From Claveliimonas monacensis (GTDB lineage Bacteria; Bacillota; Clostridia; Lachnospirales; Lachnospiraceae), in contig NZ_JADCKL010000009.1 of assembly GCF_014982975.1 (NCBI RefSeq), forward strand, positions 36,166 to 100,165: 64,000 nucleotides of DNA, read 5' to 3'. The stretch's first letter is position 1; the number at the start of each line of letters is the position of its first letter. The position numbers were made by a program, and so were the translations under genes. Below, piece after piece: positions 42,054-51,241 of this stretch. The notes beneath the pieces were generated by a model. It saw only the letters and a list, made by a program, of their open reading frames with translations. It was not told where the DNA came from and made no database searches.

Positions 42054-43964
42054 ATGAGAATTAAGATCAGAGGAACCGAGGACCGCACAGGAGGTCTGCA
42101 GATACAGCCGATCCGCGACATACTGGAGGAGAGAGGACACGAGACGGCAAAAGACGGGATGGAGGGAGATCTCTGCATCCATTTTACAAGAACTGACGAG
42201 AAGGGATACAGCGTCGCAAAGGCGGGGAGAGATGTGTATATTTCCTGGCATACGCGCCCCGAGGCTTTCCGGGCGCTGGGAAAGGCCCTGGAACATGCGG
42301 GGAAAGAGAAGTGGAGAGAGGAGAACAAAGGAACGCAGGGGAACACAGGACTTATGTTTGACTGCTCAAGAAACGGCGTCCTCAAGGTGGAGGCGGTCAA
42401 GGAGATGATCCGCCAGGCGGCTCTCATGGGACTGAACTGGCTGCTCCTCTACACGGAGGACACCTACGAGGTGGAGGGATATCCCTGCTTCGGCGCCCTC
42501 AGGGGCAGGTATACGAAGGAGGAGATCCGGGAGTGCGATGCCTACGCGGCGCAGTTCGGCATTGAGATGATCCCCTGCATCCAGACGCTGGCTCACCTGC
42601 GTACAGCCCTGCGTTGGCCGGCCATGGAAAAATACAGGGACGATGCGGACATCCTGCTGGCTGAGGAGGAGAGGACCTACCGGCTGATCGATGCCATGCT
42701 GGCCTCTGTCAAGGATATGTACCGATCAAAGAGGATCCACCTGGGCATGGACGAGGCGTTCTACCTGGGCTACGGAAACTACCGGAGGATCCACGGGGAA
42801 GTGAAGCAGGGAGAGCTGATCCGCAGGCATCTGGACAGGGTGATGGAGATCTGTGAAAAATACGGCCTGGAGCCCATGATCTGGAGCGATATGTTCTTTG
42901 TGACGCCGGGAGGCGGAGACTATTACAATGTGCCTGCAGACTATGAGTGGCCGGACAGCGAGAAGCCGGACCGGAGAGTCACTCTTGTATACTGGGACTA
43001 TGAGGGACATGATGAGGACAGATACACAAGAATGGCTACGCTCCACAAAAAACTGACAGATCAGGTGTGCTTTGCCGGGGGAGCCTGGATCTGGAACGGG
43101 CTTGCGCCCAACTATGCCCAGGCCATGGACGCCACGAAGAAGGCTTTTCTCGGCCTGGAGGACACGGGCGTGACAGACAGCTTCTGCACCCTCTGGCTGG
43201 ACAACGGGGCTGAGACGCCCATGCGGGCCGGGCTTCCTATGGCAGCTTTCTACAGCAGATGTGCCTACGGCGAGTCCACAGATCCGGAGGAGATGGAAAG
43301 CTGGTTTAAGATGCTCTGCGGCGAGTCCTACCAGGATATGCTCCTCTTTGACAGGTTGGACCATATACCGGGAACTGGCGTGTACAATGAGGGATTCGCC
43401 AACCCCTCCAAGCAGATCTTCTATCAGGATCCCCTGACCGGCGTCTTCGACGGGCAGTATGCGGGAACGGGGCTGGATGTGTATTACGCGGAGACGGCAA
43501 AGCTGTTGAAAAAGGCACAGAAGCGTGCGGGTAAACTGGAAAAAATGTTCCGGTATTACAGACTTCTGGCCAGCATCGACGCCGGGAAGTGCGAGCTGGG
43601 AGTGAAGATCCGCAGCGCCTACCTGTCCGGTGACAGAGACACCCTGGCAAGGATCGCAGACAAGGAGATGCCGGATCTCAGGAAGAAAGTGCAGAAAATG
43701 CACACGCTGAGAGAGCAGATGTGGCAGGAGGAGTTCAAGCCCAACGGCTATGAGGTGATGGATGTGCGCATGGCCGGCGTGGAGACCAGGCTGAAGTCCG
43801 CCCGCAGGCGTATCCTGGATTATCTGGACGGAAAGATCCCATCCCTGCCGGAGCTTGAGGAGGAGAGACTCCCCTATTTCACCAATGAAGAGGGGAAAAA
43901 TGCGTCCGGAAAGTGCAATTTGTGGGAAAATATCGTAAGTGCGGCGAACATCTGCGGCGTGTAA
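42054..43964 (+). CDS. GH20 beta-N-acetylhexosaminidase, cytoplasmic
   Basis: The 636-residue enzyme carries the GH20 active-site motif HLGMDEA near residue 230, where the Asp-Glu pair supports substrate-assisted removal of terminal beta-GlcNAc or GalNAc. Upstream barrel strands are GLMFDCSRNGVLKVEAVKEMI and LNWLLLYTEDTYEVEGYPCFG, and later WSDMFF and AGGAWIWNG. A C-terminal helical part of about 150 residues follows. It lacks a signal peptide, unlike many GH20 enzymes of gut commensals, fitting intracellular processing after import. Confidence 0.88.
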   Translation: MRIKIRGTEDRTGGLQIQPIRDILEERGHETAKDGMEGDLCIHFTRTDEKGYSVAKAGRDVYISWHTRPEAFRALGKALEHAGKEKWREENKGTQGNTGLMFDCSRNGVLKVEAVKEMIRQAALMGLNWLLLYTEDTYEVEGYPCFGALRGRYTKEEIRECDAYAAQFGIEMIPCIQTLAHLRTALRWPAMEKYRDDADILLAEEERTYRLIDAMLASVKDMYRSKRIHLGMDEAFYLGYGNYRRIHGEVKQGELIRRHLDRVMEICEKYGLEPMIWSDMFFVTPGGGDYYNVPADYEWPDSEKPDRRVTLVYWDYEGHDEDRYTRMATLHKKLTDQVCFAGGAWIWNGLAPNYAQAMDATKKAFLGLEDTGVTDSFCTLWLDNGAETPMRAGLPMAAFYSRCAYGESTDPEEMESWFKMLCGESYQDMLLFDRLDHIPGTGVYNEGFANPSKQIFYQDPLTGVFDGQYAGTGLDVYYAETAKLLKKAQKRAGKLEKMFRYYRLLASIDAGKCELGVKIRSAYLSGDRDTLARIADKEMPDLRKKVQKMHTLREQMWQEEFKPNGYEVMDVRMAGVETRLKSARRRILDYLDGKIPSLPELEEERLPYFTNEEGKNASGKCNLWENIVSAANICGV

Positions 43965-44154
43965 TTGTGTAAAATGTAGTGAATGTTGACGAAAAACATT
44001 TATTTTTGTAAATAGAATGCACAAAAAAAGCAAGAACTATAAAAAAAGGAGCAAAAGAAAGATAGAAACGGCTAAAGGGGATAGCTATAATACAGATATA
44101 AGCTGACAGACGGCTTAGAGGTTCATAGGCAGTAAATTGCGGACAGGAGGAGAC

Positions 44155-45678
44155 ATGGACGGAAGGAAGATTTATTACGTCAGCACCCTGCGGGGGGATG
44201 ACAACAACGATGGCTTGTCAGAGGAGACACCTTTTCGGAGCCTGAGAAAAGTAGCCGGACAGAAAAGAGAGCCGGGTGATATGATCCTTCTGGAGCGGGG
44301 CTCCGTCTTCCAGGAAGAGTACCTCCACATATACGAGGGAGGCACCAGGGAGCATCCTGTTGTAGTAGATGCGTATGGACAGGGAGAGATGCCGGTGATA
44401 GCGGCAGAGGGAAGCGGCCTTTGGTATCAGAATTACGGAGCGCCTCTCGACAGCCCGGCCCACGTGTGGAAAGGGTATGTATCATCTGCAGTGCTTCTCT
44501 ACGATGCGGAGTACATCACGGTGCGGAACATTGAGATCACCAACAGCACCCTCCGGGAAGGAGAGGTGTACAACCAGGGGGATCTGATGAACCGGACAGG
44601 CGTCAGCATTGTGGCAAAGGACAGAGGAACCCTTCGCGGGATCGAGCTGGACAACCTGTATGTCCACGATGTAGACGGGAATGTATATGACAAGCATCTG
44701 AACAACGGCGGCATTTACGCCAGTGCCCTGGCGCCGGCCGACGAGAGCCGGACGGGAGTTGCCAGATACGACGGCCTTCACATCCACCACTGCCGGGTAG
44801 AGCGGTGCAGAAGATGGGGGATCGCAGCCGGATATACCTACCAGCATGGCAGGTTTACCACGCTGGAGCTGCCGGACGAAGTGGTCAGAACATACGGTTC
44901 TGTCAATGTAGTTATTGAGCACAACCGCATCCGGGAGATCGGAGGAGACGCCATCACTCCCATGTACTGCTTCAGGCCACTGGTACAGTACAATGTATCA
45001 GAACATGTGGCCCTCGATATGAACGAGGATGTGTACACCGAGGCAGGAGAGCGGGGAGGCATGGTCGCGGCGGCCATATGGCCCTGGAAATGCAAGACAG
45101 CGCTCTTCCAGTACAACGAAGCGTCACACACACACTTCAACCAGGACGGGGAAGCCTGGGACGCGGACTCGGGGGACGGCACCATCTACCAGTACAACTA
45201 CAGTCACGACAACGAGGGCGGATGTGTCATGTTCTGCGAGGGAGAGAGCGTCAACAACATTTTCCGCTATAACATCAGCGTCAATGACGGTACGCAGAGG
45301 TCGGGGGTTGTCACTCCGGTGCGGAACATAGACGCGCACATTCACAACAACATATTTATTATAAAGGAAAGCGTTCCCTTTATCCGGACCAACATGTCCG
45401 AGGGAGGGATGCTGGTAGAGAATAATCTTATTATAAATACAGGGGATGAGGCCAGGACAGAGGACTGGCATCACCAGACTGAGAAAGCTCAGTACTGCGG
45501 AAATCTGTACGGCAACTACGCAAACATCCCGGAAGATGACCGGGAGGCAAAGGACGCGCAGAGTACAGATGTTGAAAAATGGATAAAAGGGGAAGCCGGG
45601 CTGGACTTCTATGAAGAGCATACCGGTGTCCGTCCTTATATCGGGGCCTGCTTTGCCCGAACCAAAAAGCAGAACTAA
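44155..45678 (+). CDS. Right-handed parallel beta-helix protein, probable glycosidase
   Basis: The 507-residue protein begins DGRKIYYVSTLRGDDNNDGLSEETPFRSLRKV, the usual entry of right-handed parallel beta-helix carbohydrate enzymes, followed by repeats rich in N-x-I/V patterns (ITVRNIEITNS, VIEHNRIREIGGDAI, QYNYSHDNEGG, RYNISVND, IHNNIFII). It resembles the beta-helix glycosidases (GH141- or GH110-like) in architecture, but no family can be fixed by eye. No signal peptide. Start 44155 has GGACAGGAGGAGAC directly upstream; a TTG at 44137 is rejected. It is 34 nt before the sugar-binding protein gene, so probably in the importer operon. Confidence 0.65.
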   Translation: MDGRKIYYVSTLRGDDNNDGLSEETPFRSLRKVAGQKREPGDMILLERGSVFQEEYLHIYEGGTREHPVVVDAYGQGEMPVIAAEGSGLWYQNYGAPLDSPAHVWKGYVSSAVLLYDAEYITVRNIEITNSTLREGEVYNQGDLMNRTGVSIVAKDRGTLRGIELDNLYVHDVDGNVYDKHLNNGGIYASALAPADESRTGVARYDGLHIHHCRVERCRRWGIAAGYTYQHGRFTTLELPDEVVRTYGSVNVVIEHNRIREIGGDAITPMYCFRPLVQYNVSEHVALDMNEDVYTEAGERGGMVAAAIWPWKCKTALFQYNEASHTHFNQDGEAWDADSGDGTIYQYNYSHDNEGGCVMFCEGESVNNIFRYNISVNDGTQRSGVVTPVRNIDAHIHNNIFIIKESVPFIRTNMSEGGMLVENNLIINTGDEARTEDWHHQTEKAQYCGNLYGNYANIPEDDREAKDAQSTDVEKWIKGEAGLDFYEEHTGVRPYIGACFARTKKQN

Positions 45679-45712
45679 AAACCCTATATTTTAAGGAAGG
45701 TGAGGTAACATT

Positions 45713-46975
45713 ATGAAAAAGAAAATTGTGAGTGTATTACTTACAACAGCCATGGTTGCAACACTGGCAGCAGGATGCGGATCTTCCGACAGCGGAAGCT
45801 CTGATTCAGGCTCCAGCGACAGCGGCAAGGAGATGACCTACTGGTCCATGTGGAACTCCACAGAGCCCCAGGCAAAAGTCATCCAGGAAGCAGCAGATGC
45901 TTACGAGGAGGAGACAGGCATCCACATCAATATCGAGTGGAAGGGCCGTGATATGAAGACTCTCATCGGTACAGCTCTTGAGGCCGGCGAGGACATCGAC
46001 CTCTTCGACGACGACTATATGCGTACTATAAGAAACACACAGGAGTATCTGACAGACCTTTCCACACTGGAGGGAGAGGAAGAGTTTGAGAGCCATGTAA
46101 TGCCTGTTATCCTTGACAAGGCTAAATCATGGGGAGATGGAAAGCTCTACGCAGTACCTTATCAGGTATACACAACAGGTGTATGGTATGACAAGGCTAT
46201 GTTCGAGGAAGCTGGCGTGACAGATGTTCCGACAACATGGGATGAGTTCCTGGATGTATGCCAGAAGGTTAAAGATGCAGGATACAACCCGATCACATGT
46301 AACTCCGACTCTGCAACACTGATCTATGGCTTCCAGCTGGCAAGATACATCGGACAGGACGCAGTTCTTGAGTGCTTCAACAACGGCGCATGGACAACTG
46401 TTCCGGAGGCTAAGAAGGCTGCAGAGGATATCGCTACATTAGTAGAAAAAGGATTCTTCTCACCCAACGCTCCGGCACAGTATCCGGATGGACAGAACGA
46501 GATCGGCTTCGGCGAGAGCTGCATGGTCCTGAACGCATCCTGGATCCCGAACGAGATCGTTCAGAACACAGGTACAGAGGTAGACTTTGGCTTCTTCCCG
46601 TGGCCGTCAGTTGAGGGCGGTGTAGACGGAGCTGAGGCGTCCATGGTTGGTGCACAGGGCTTTGGTATCGTTAAAGAGAGCGATATGCAGCAGGAAGCTT
46701 TTGACTTCGCAACAATGATCGCTACAGGCGACTATGACCTTGAGATGGCTTCTTCCGTAAATTCTATCCCTGCTGATACAGAGAACACAGAGTGGCCGGA
46801 TGCAATCTCCGCGGCAGAGCCTTACTTCAAGGAAATGACAAAGGCTTACGACTGGGCAGTTGGTCTTGAGTCAAACGCTGACTTTACACCTGTTATTACT
46901 GAGAACGTAGTAAAACTGATCCAGGGCAACACCACTCCGGATGATTTCGTTCAGGCATTAGCTGATGCTCAGTAA
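45713..46975 (+). CDS. Sugar ABC transporter substrate-binding lipoprotein 1
   Basis: The 420-residue protein has a lipoprotein signal peptide with lipobox LAAGC (Cys22) and a Ser/Gly/Asp-rich linker, then a family 1 extracellular solute-binding fold (YWSMWNSTEPQAKVIQEAADAYEEETGIHINIEWKG...). It catches oligosaccharides outside the membrane for the two permeases that follow. A terminator-like hairpin after it suggests that it is made in excess of the permeases. The substrate is likely the glycan processed by the adjacent hydrolases. Confidence 0.92.
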   Translation: MKKKIVSVLLTTAMVATLAAGCGSSDSGSSDSGSSDSGKEMTYWSMWNSTEPQAKVIQEAADAYEEETGIHINIEWKGRDMKTLIGTALEAGEDIDLFDDDYMRTIRNTQEYLTDLSTLEGEEEFESHVMPVILDKAKSWGDGKLYAVPYQVYTTGVWYDKAMFEEAGVTDVPTTWDEFLDVCQKVKDAGYNPITCNSDSATLIYGFQLARYIGQDAVLECFNNGAWTTVPEAKKAAEDIATLVEKGFFSPNAPAQYPDGQNEIGFGESCMVLNASWIPNEIVQNTGTEVDFGFFPWPSVEGGVDGAEASMVGAQGFGIVKESDMQQEAFDFATMIATGDYDLEMASSVNSIPADTENTEWPDAISAAEPYFKEMTKAYDWAVGLESNADFTPVITENVVKLIQGNTTPDDFVQALADAQ

Positions 46976-46992
46976 TTAATCTGGAATTACAC

Positions 46993-47031
46993 CGGTATGG
47001 CAGGCAGATGCTGTCTGCCATACCGCTTTTT
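46993..47031 (+). terminator. Intercistronic attenuator between binding protein and permeases
   Basis: CGGTATGGCAGGCAG and CTGTCTGCCATACCG form a 15-bp stem with one wobble and a short loop, then CTTTTTG. It can lower permease expression relative to the binding protein. Confidence 0.8.
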
Positions 47032-47075
47032 GTTAGCACTACAGAAAACAATCTGAGAGAAAGGGGGACATCTTC

Positions 47076-47981
47076 TTGAAACAGAATAAGAAAATGATCG
47101 TCTGCTTTCTGACTCCGGCGCTGCTCTTCTTCATCATCATGTTCCTGTATCCTATTATCCGTACAGTCATCATGAGCTTCTTTAATGTGGAAGGCGTCAG
47201 CGACCCGATGAGCGAGTGGACCTTTAACGGTCTGGGGAATTATGAGAAGCTGTTGGGGACAAAGCTTTTCCAGACATCCATGGTCAACATGATCAAGATT
47301 TACGTCATTGGCGGCATCGCTGTCATGGTCATCGCACTTCTCTTCGCTGTCATCCTGACAAGCGGTGTGAGGGCGAAAGCATTCTGGCGTGCGGTCATCT
47401 ATGTACCCAACATTATCAACGCGGTTGCTATCTCCACTATGTGGATCCAGTACGTGTTCAACAAACGATTCGGTCTTCTTCACAGCTTCTTTGAGGCTCT
47501 GGGACTGGAAGAACTGGCAAAGATCGACTACATGAACGGATCGTGGAAGTTCTGGTCGTTGCTGATCGCTTTCTGCTTCGGCTCGGTGGGCTATTTCATG
47601 CTGATATTCATCAGTGGTATTGAGAGGATCCCGGCGGACTACTACGAGGCTGCCACTATCGACGGAGCGAACAAGCTGAAACAGTTCGGCTTCATCACTA
47701 TGCCGCTGATCAAGGGCGTGTTCAAGACATGTATGACATTCTGGACCATCAGCATTGTCGGCTTCTTCGTGTGGTCACAGATGTGGGCATCACCGATGCC
47801 GTCCGACAACGCGACTATCACTCCGGTTGTGTACATGTACAACGCTGTGTTCGGCACAACAGGAAGTACAGCCCGTGATGCCGGCGTGGGCGCTGCGGTA
47901 GGTATCCTGATGGCGCTGATCGTGCTTGTCGTATTCGGACTTGTCAACGTGCTTGTCAAAGACGACGACCTGGAATTCTAA
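47076..47981 (+). CDS. Sugar ABC transporter permease 1a
   Basis: The 301-residue MalF-like permease has six helices and the EAA loop 'YYEAATIDGANKLKQFGFITMPL' that docks the ATPase. It starts at TTG 47076 after AGAAAGGGGG. No ABC ATPase gene is present in the cluster, so it probably uses a shared MsmX-type ATPase encoded elsewhere. Confidence 0.92.
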   Translation: MKQNKKMIVCFLTPALLFFIIMFLYPIIRTVIMSFFNVEGVSDPMSEWTFNGLGNYEKLLGTKLFQTSMVNMIKIYVIGGIAVMVIALLFAVILTSGVRAKAFWRAVIYVPNIINAVAISTMWIQYVFNKRFGLLHSFFEALGLEELAKIDYMNGSWKFWSLLIAFCFGSVGYFMLIFISGIERIPADYYEAATIDGANKLKQFGFITMPLIKGVFKTCMTFWTISIVGFFVWSQMWASPMPSDNATITPVVYMYNAVFGTTGSTARDAGVGAAVGILMALIVLVVFGLVNVLVKDDDLEF

Positions 47982-47999
47982 GAGAGGAGGATGGCTTTT

Positions 48000-48884
48000 A
48001 TGTTTGGAAAAAAGAAAGAAAAAGAAAAAAAGGTCAGAGAGCCGTTTAATCCTCGCAAAGAAGTGAAACTGATTCCCGGTTATCTTATTGTAGGCATCTG
48101 GGTGTTCTTCACGATCTTCCTTCTGGTGTGGATCCTGGCAGCCAGCTTTTCCACAGCTCCGGAGATCATGCAGGGCAAGGTCTTCAAGTTTGAGAGCGGC
48201 TTTCATTTTGAAAACTATATCAATGCATGGAATGCAAACAGTATTTCCACGTTCTTCATGAACTCACTGCTGTATGCTGTTGCAACCATGGTAGGCGCGG
48301 TTGTTATCAGTGCGCCGGCAGCCTATGTACTTTCAAGATTCACATTCCTCGGAAATAAGCCGATCCGGTCCGGTTTCCTCATTGCCATGAGTATCCCGAA
48401 CATCATGATCGTACTTCCGCTGATGTCCATCTCCATTCAGCTTGGCATCAACGGCTCCAGAGGACTGCTTATCTTCCTGTACATAGGAATGCAGATCCCG
48501 TACACAACCACATTCCTGATGACCTTCTTCCAGAACCTGTCCAGGACATACGAGGAGGCGGCAGCCATCGACGGATGTACGCCCATGATGACATTCTGGA
48601 GGATCATGTTCCCGCTGGCTCAGCCGGGTATTGTTACGGTCAGCATTTTCATCTTCATGAATATCTGGAATGAGTACTTTATCTCACTGATCTTTGCATC
48701 GTCCTCGGATATCATGCCTGTAGGACCCGGACTTAAGAGTGTACTTTCGTCCATGCAGTACACAGGAGACTGGGGCGGCCTGTTCGCAGCCGTTGTCATC
48801 GTCTTCCTGCCCACGCTGCTGCTGTATGTCTTCCTGTCAGAGAAGATCATCTCCGGTGTTACCGGCGGCGGTATCAAAGGTTAA
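48000..48884 (+). CDS. Sugar ABC transporter permease 1b
   Basis: The 294-residue MalG-like permease has six helices, the EAA loop 'TYEEAAAIDGCTPMMTFWRIMFPL' and the family C-terminus SGVTGGGIKG. Start 48000 is preferred because GAGGAGG ends at 47990, giving 9 nt spacing; the ATG at 47991 directly abuts it. It pairs with permease 1a. A terminator follows. Confidence 0.92.
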   Translation: MFGKKKEKEKKVREPFNPRKEVKLIPGYLIVGIWVFFTIFLLVWILAASFSTAPEIMQGKVFKFESGFHFENYINAWNANSISTFFMNSLLYAVATMVGAVVISAPAAYVLSRFTFLGNKPIRSGFLIAMSIPNIMIVLPLMSISIQLGINGSRGLLIFLYIGMQIPYTTTFLMTFFQNLSRTYEEAAAIDGCTPMMTFWRIMFPLAQPGIVTVSIFIFMNIWNEYFISLIFASSSDIMPVGPGLKSVLSSMQYTGDWGGLFAAVVIVFLPTLLLYVFLSEKIISGVTGGGIKG

Positions 48885-48917
48885 GAGTGTATCCGGCCTG
48901 AGGCCAGATAAAAAAAC

Positions 48918-48968
48918 AGGAGCGCTGCCTCGTTATCGTTATCCGATAGGGGGCAGCGCCTCTTTTTT
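48918..48968 (+). terminator. Intrinsic terminator after the first importer operon
   Basis: AGGAGCGCTGCC pairs with GGCAGCGCCTCT around a loop with its own short stem (TATCG/CGATA); six T residues follow. Confidence 0.85.
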
Positions 48969-48993
48969 CTCAACACTTAAGAAAGGAGACATT

Positions 48994-49520
48994 ATGCAAA
49001 AACAAGTAACAGCGGCTGGCCGGCCAATGTCCTGACCATGCATCCAGACGGGGAGAGTGTGAGGAGAGCTCTTGAAGAGGGGCCCTACGGCCGCTGTGTT
49101 TACTACTGTGACAATAATGTTGTGGACCATCAGGTGGTAAACATGAATATGACGGACGGATCGACCGTCAGCTTTACAATGTGCGGATTTACGGCAGACT
49201 GCTCCAGATATGCAAAGCTTATGGGCACAAAAGGGCAGATCATTGCCGACATGGGGGCTAACACGATAGAAGTGACTCCGTTCGGGAAGGACGCGGAGCT
49301 GATCGATGTCTCCAGGATGGCAGAGGACTTCTCAGGACATGGAGGAGGAGACAGGGGCCTGGTGAGCGCGTTCCTGGATTTTGTCACCGGCGAGCAGTCA
49401 GAGGATGACACAATTTCTTCTGTAGAGCGCTCTCTGGAGAGCCACTACATTGCGCTGGCGGCGGAGGAGTCCAGACGGAACGGGGGCGCTGTGATCCGGA
49501 TGGAGCAGGTGCGGAAATAA
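48994..49520 (+). pseudogene. Gfo/Idh/MocA oxidoreductase, remnant with large internal deletion
   Basis: A good site (GAAAGGAG) and ATG 48994 begin MQKQVTAAG and then stop after 13 codons. In another frame, open from 48981, the sequence GWPANVLTMHPDGESVRRALEEGPYGRCVYYCDNNVVDHQVVNM and on to the stop at 49520 is the C-terminal half of a Gfo/Idh/MocA dehydrogenase. The Rossmann NAD-binding part and the catalytic lysine are missing. A deletion of some 200 codons between about 49010 and 49020 that also changed the frame explains this. An ATG at 49038 opens a 160-codon frame, but without a ribosome binding site or cofactor domain it is unlikely to be functional. In similar glycan clusters the intact enzyme oxidises or reduces released sugars. 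Confidence 0.8.
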
Positions 49521-49545
49521 AAACAGAAAAGCAGGCAGAACAAAA

Positions 49546-49596
49546 GAGGGGGTACCTCTGTGGCGACAGCGTCACGGAGGTACCCCCCTGTTTTAT
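49546..49596. terminator. Bidirectional intrinsic terminator
   Basis: GAGGGGGTACCTC pairs with GAGGTACCCCCC, with inner TGGCG/CGTCA pairs; TGTTTTATT follows, and an A-rich tract lies on the other side. It separates the pseudogene and the convergent sulfatase. Confidence 0.85.
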
Positions 49597-51053
49597 TCGT
49601 TTTTTACAGGTCTGGGCATTGGCCCGTATTTCTCCAGGAGATGGGCCCGGCTTCCGGCCCGGCAGTACTGTCCGGTGCCGGTGACGCCCTCTTTTCTGGC
49701 ATCCAGGTCCGGGTCTGAATAGCGAAGGAACCACTCTTCCATCTGGCGGCGCATGGCTACAATGCGCTCTTCCTGGGCCGGATCATGGAACAGGTTCTCG
49801 GTCTCATCCGGGTCCTCGGTCAGGTGATAGAACTCATTGGGGCCGTAGGGGTAACGAAGAACCAGCTTCCACTCTTTGTCCCGGATCATCCGGACAGGGC
49901 CGTATTCGTCAAATACGACTACAGGGCGGCTGCTTTCCAGCTCTGGATCCTCCAGCCATCGGGCAAAACTGTGGCCCGGGATTTCCTGTTTTGTGTTCAC
50001 AGGGCAGCCGGCCAGATGGCACAGAGTGGGCAGGATGTCGTAGTGGCTGAACAGCTCACTGCACACAGCCCCTTTCGCGAAATGCCCTGGCCAGGAGGCG
50101 ATGAAAGGCACCTTCACAGAGCTGTCGTACATATTTTGCGGGAAAGTCCCGTTTCCCTTGCCCCAGATGCCGTGCTGTCCCAGGTTCATGCCGTTGTCGG
50201 AGGTGAAGATAACGATGGTGTCGTCTGCGATCCCCAGCTCATCCAGGCGGTCCATCAGACGCCCGATCTGGTGATCCATGGCTGTGATGGCGGCGTAGTA
50301 GCCCCGCAGTAATTCTTTGCGGCGCTCACCCTGGCCGTGGGGGCAGGTGAAGACCTGCCAGGGGTGGTAGGGAAGGTCAGGAGTGGCAGTGAAATCACAG
50401 TCCCTGTACAGATCCAGATATTCCTTCTTGTGATCCGTCTCCTCCCACGGGCTGTGGGGAGCAGTGAAGTGGACGCTCAGATAAAAAGGCGCGTCTTCCT
50501 TTGAGAACCTGTCCAGGCACTCCAGCGCGTTTTCGCCGATGAGGTCTGTGATGTATCCTTCCTTTTCGGAGAGAACCCCGTCCTCGATGGTCTCAGGGTT
50601 GAAGTATCTGATGCCGCCCCCGCCGATGGTGTACCAGTGGGAAAAACCGTGCTGGGGCGTCATGCTGTCTCCCATATGCCATTTGCCTGAGAGGGCGCAG
50701 CGGTAGCCGCCTGACGCCAGGATGTCTGTGTAGGCGGTGAGGTGATCCGTGTACTGGATGGGAATAGTCTCGTGGGGCATATATTCTAAACTTTCCCTGG
50801 ATAGGGAGGCTCTGTCCATGCTGCCGCCGTCCAGCCAGTCAAGAATGCCGTGGCAGGAGGGCATAGTTCCGGTAAGGATGGAAGCGCGGGCCGGTGAGCA
50901 GACCGGTGAGGCACAGAAAAAGTTGTCAAATTTTACACCCCTCTGGGCAAGTCTGTCCAGATTGGGGGTGTGGATGTCTGTGTTCCCGGCGTTCTTCATG
51001 GCCCAGTGCCCCATGTCATCGGCCAGCAGGAACAGAATGTTTGGCTGTTTCAT
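49593..51053 (-). CDS. Cys-type sulfatase 2 (CSPAR motif), cytoplasmic
   Basis: The 486-residue sulfatase starts MKQPNILFLLADDMGHWAM with the metal-binding DD pair, and the maturation motif is C52-S-P-A-R56 in FCASPVCSPARASILTG, the canonical signature. Other conserved sites are SGKWHMGDS, FTAPHSPW, FTSDNGMNLGQHGIWGKG. There is no signal peptide. It needs the sulfatase-maturing enzyme encoded about 12 kb upstream. It is monocistronic. Sequence does not tell which sulfate position is cleaved. Confidence 0.92.
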   Translation of the reverse strand: MKQPNILFLLADDMGHWAMKNAGNTDIHTPNLDRLAQRGVKFDNFFCASPVCSPARASILTGTMPSCHGILDWLDGGSMDRASLSRESLEYMPHETIPIQYTDHLTAYTDILASGGYRCALSGKWHMGDSMTPQHGFSHWYTIGGGGIRYFNPETIEDGVLSEKEGYITDLIGENALECLDRFSKEDAPFYLSVHFTAPHSPWEETDHKKEYLDLYRDCDFTATPDLPYHPWQVFTCPHGQGERRKELLRGYYAAITAMDHQIGRLMDRLDELGIADDTIVIFTSDNGMNLGQHGIWGKGNGTFPQNMYDSSVKVPFIASWPGHFAKGAVCSELFSHYDILPTLCHLAGCPVNTKQEIPGHSFARWLEDPELESSRPVVVFDEYGPVRMIRDKEWKLVLRYPYGPNEFYHLTEDPDETENLFHDPAQEERIVAMRRQMEEWFLRYSDPDLDARKEGVTGTGQYCRAGSRAHLLEKYGPMPRPVKNE

Positions 51054-51241
51054 AGTATGTTATGTCCTTTCTTAAAATGTATTAATAGGCTATGCATGTT
51101 ATTATACTCTCTGGGATGCGGAATGGCAAAAATTTTCTGTATATTTTTGAGGGCTATCCGCTTTTTTTATACTATGTGGTAACAGGAGGGTGTATAATGT
51201 GATTACAACCAGGAAATGAAGCGACAAAAGAGGAGACGGGC

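Noticed and set aside
49038..49520. Independent 160-residue protein gene
   Set aside because: It is the C-terminal half of a Gfo/Idh/MocA enzyme with no ribosome binding site at its first ATG; a pseudogene explains it better.
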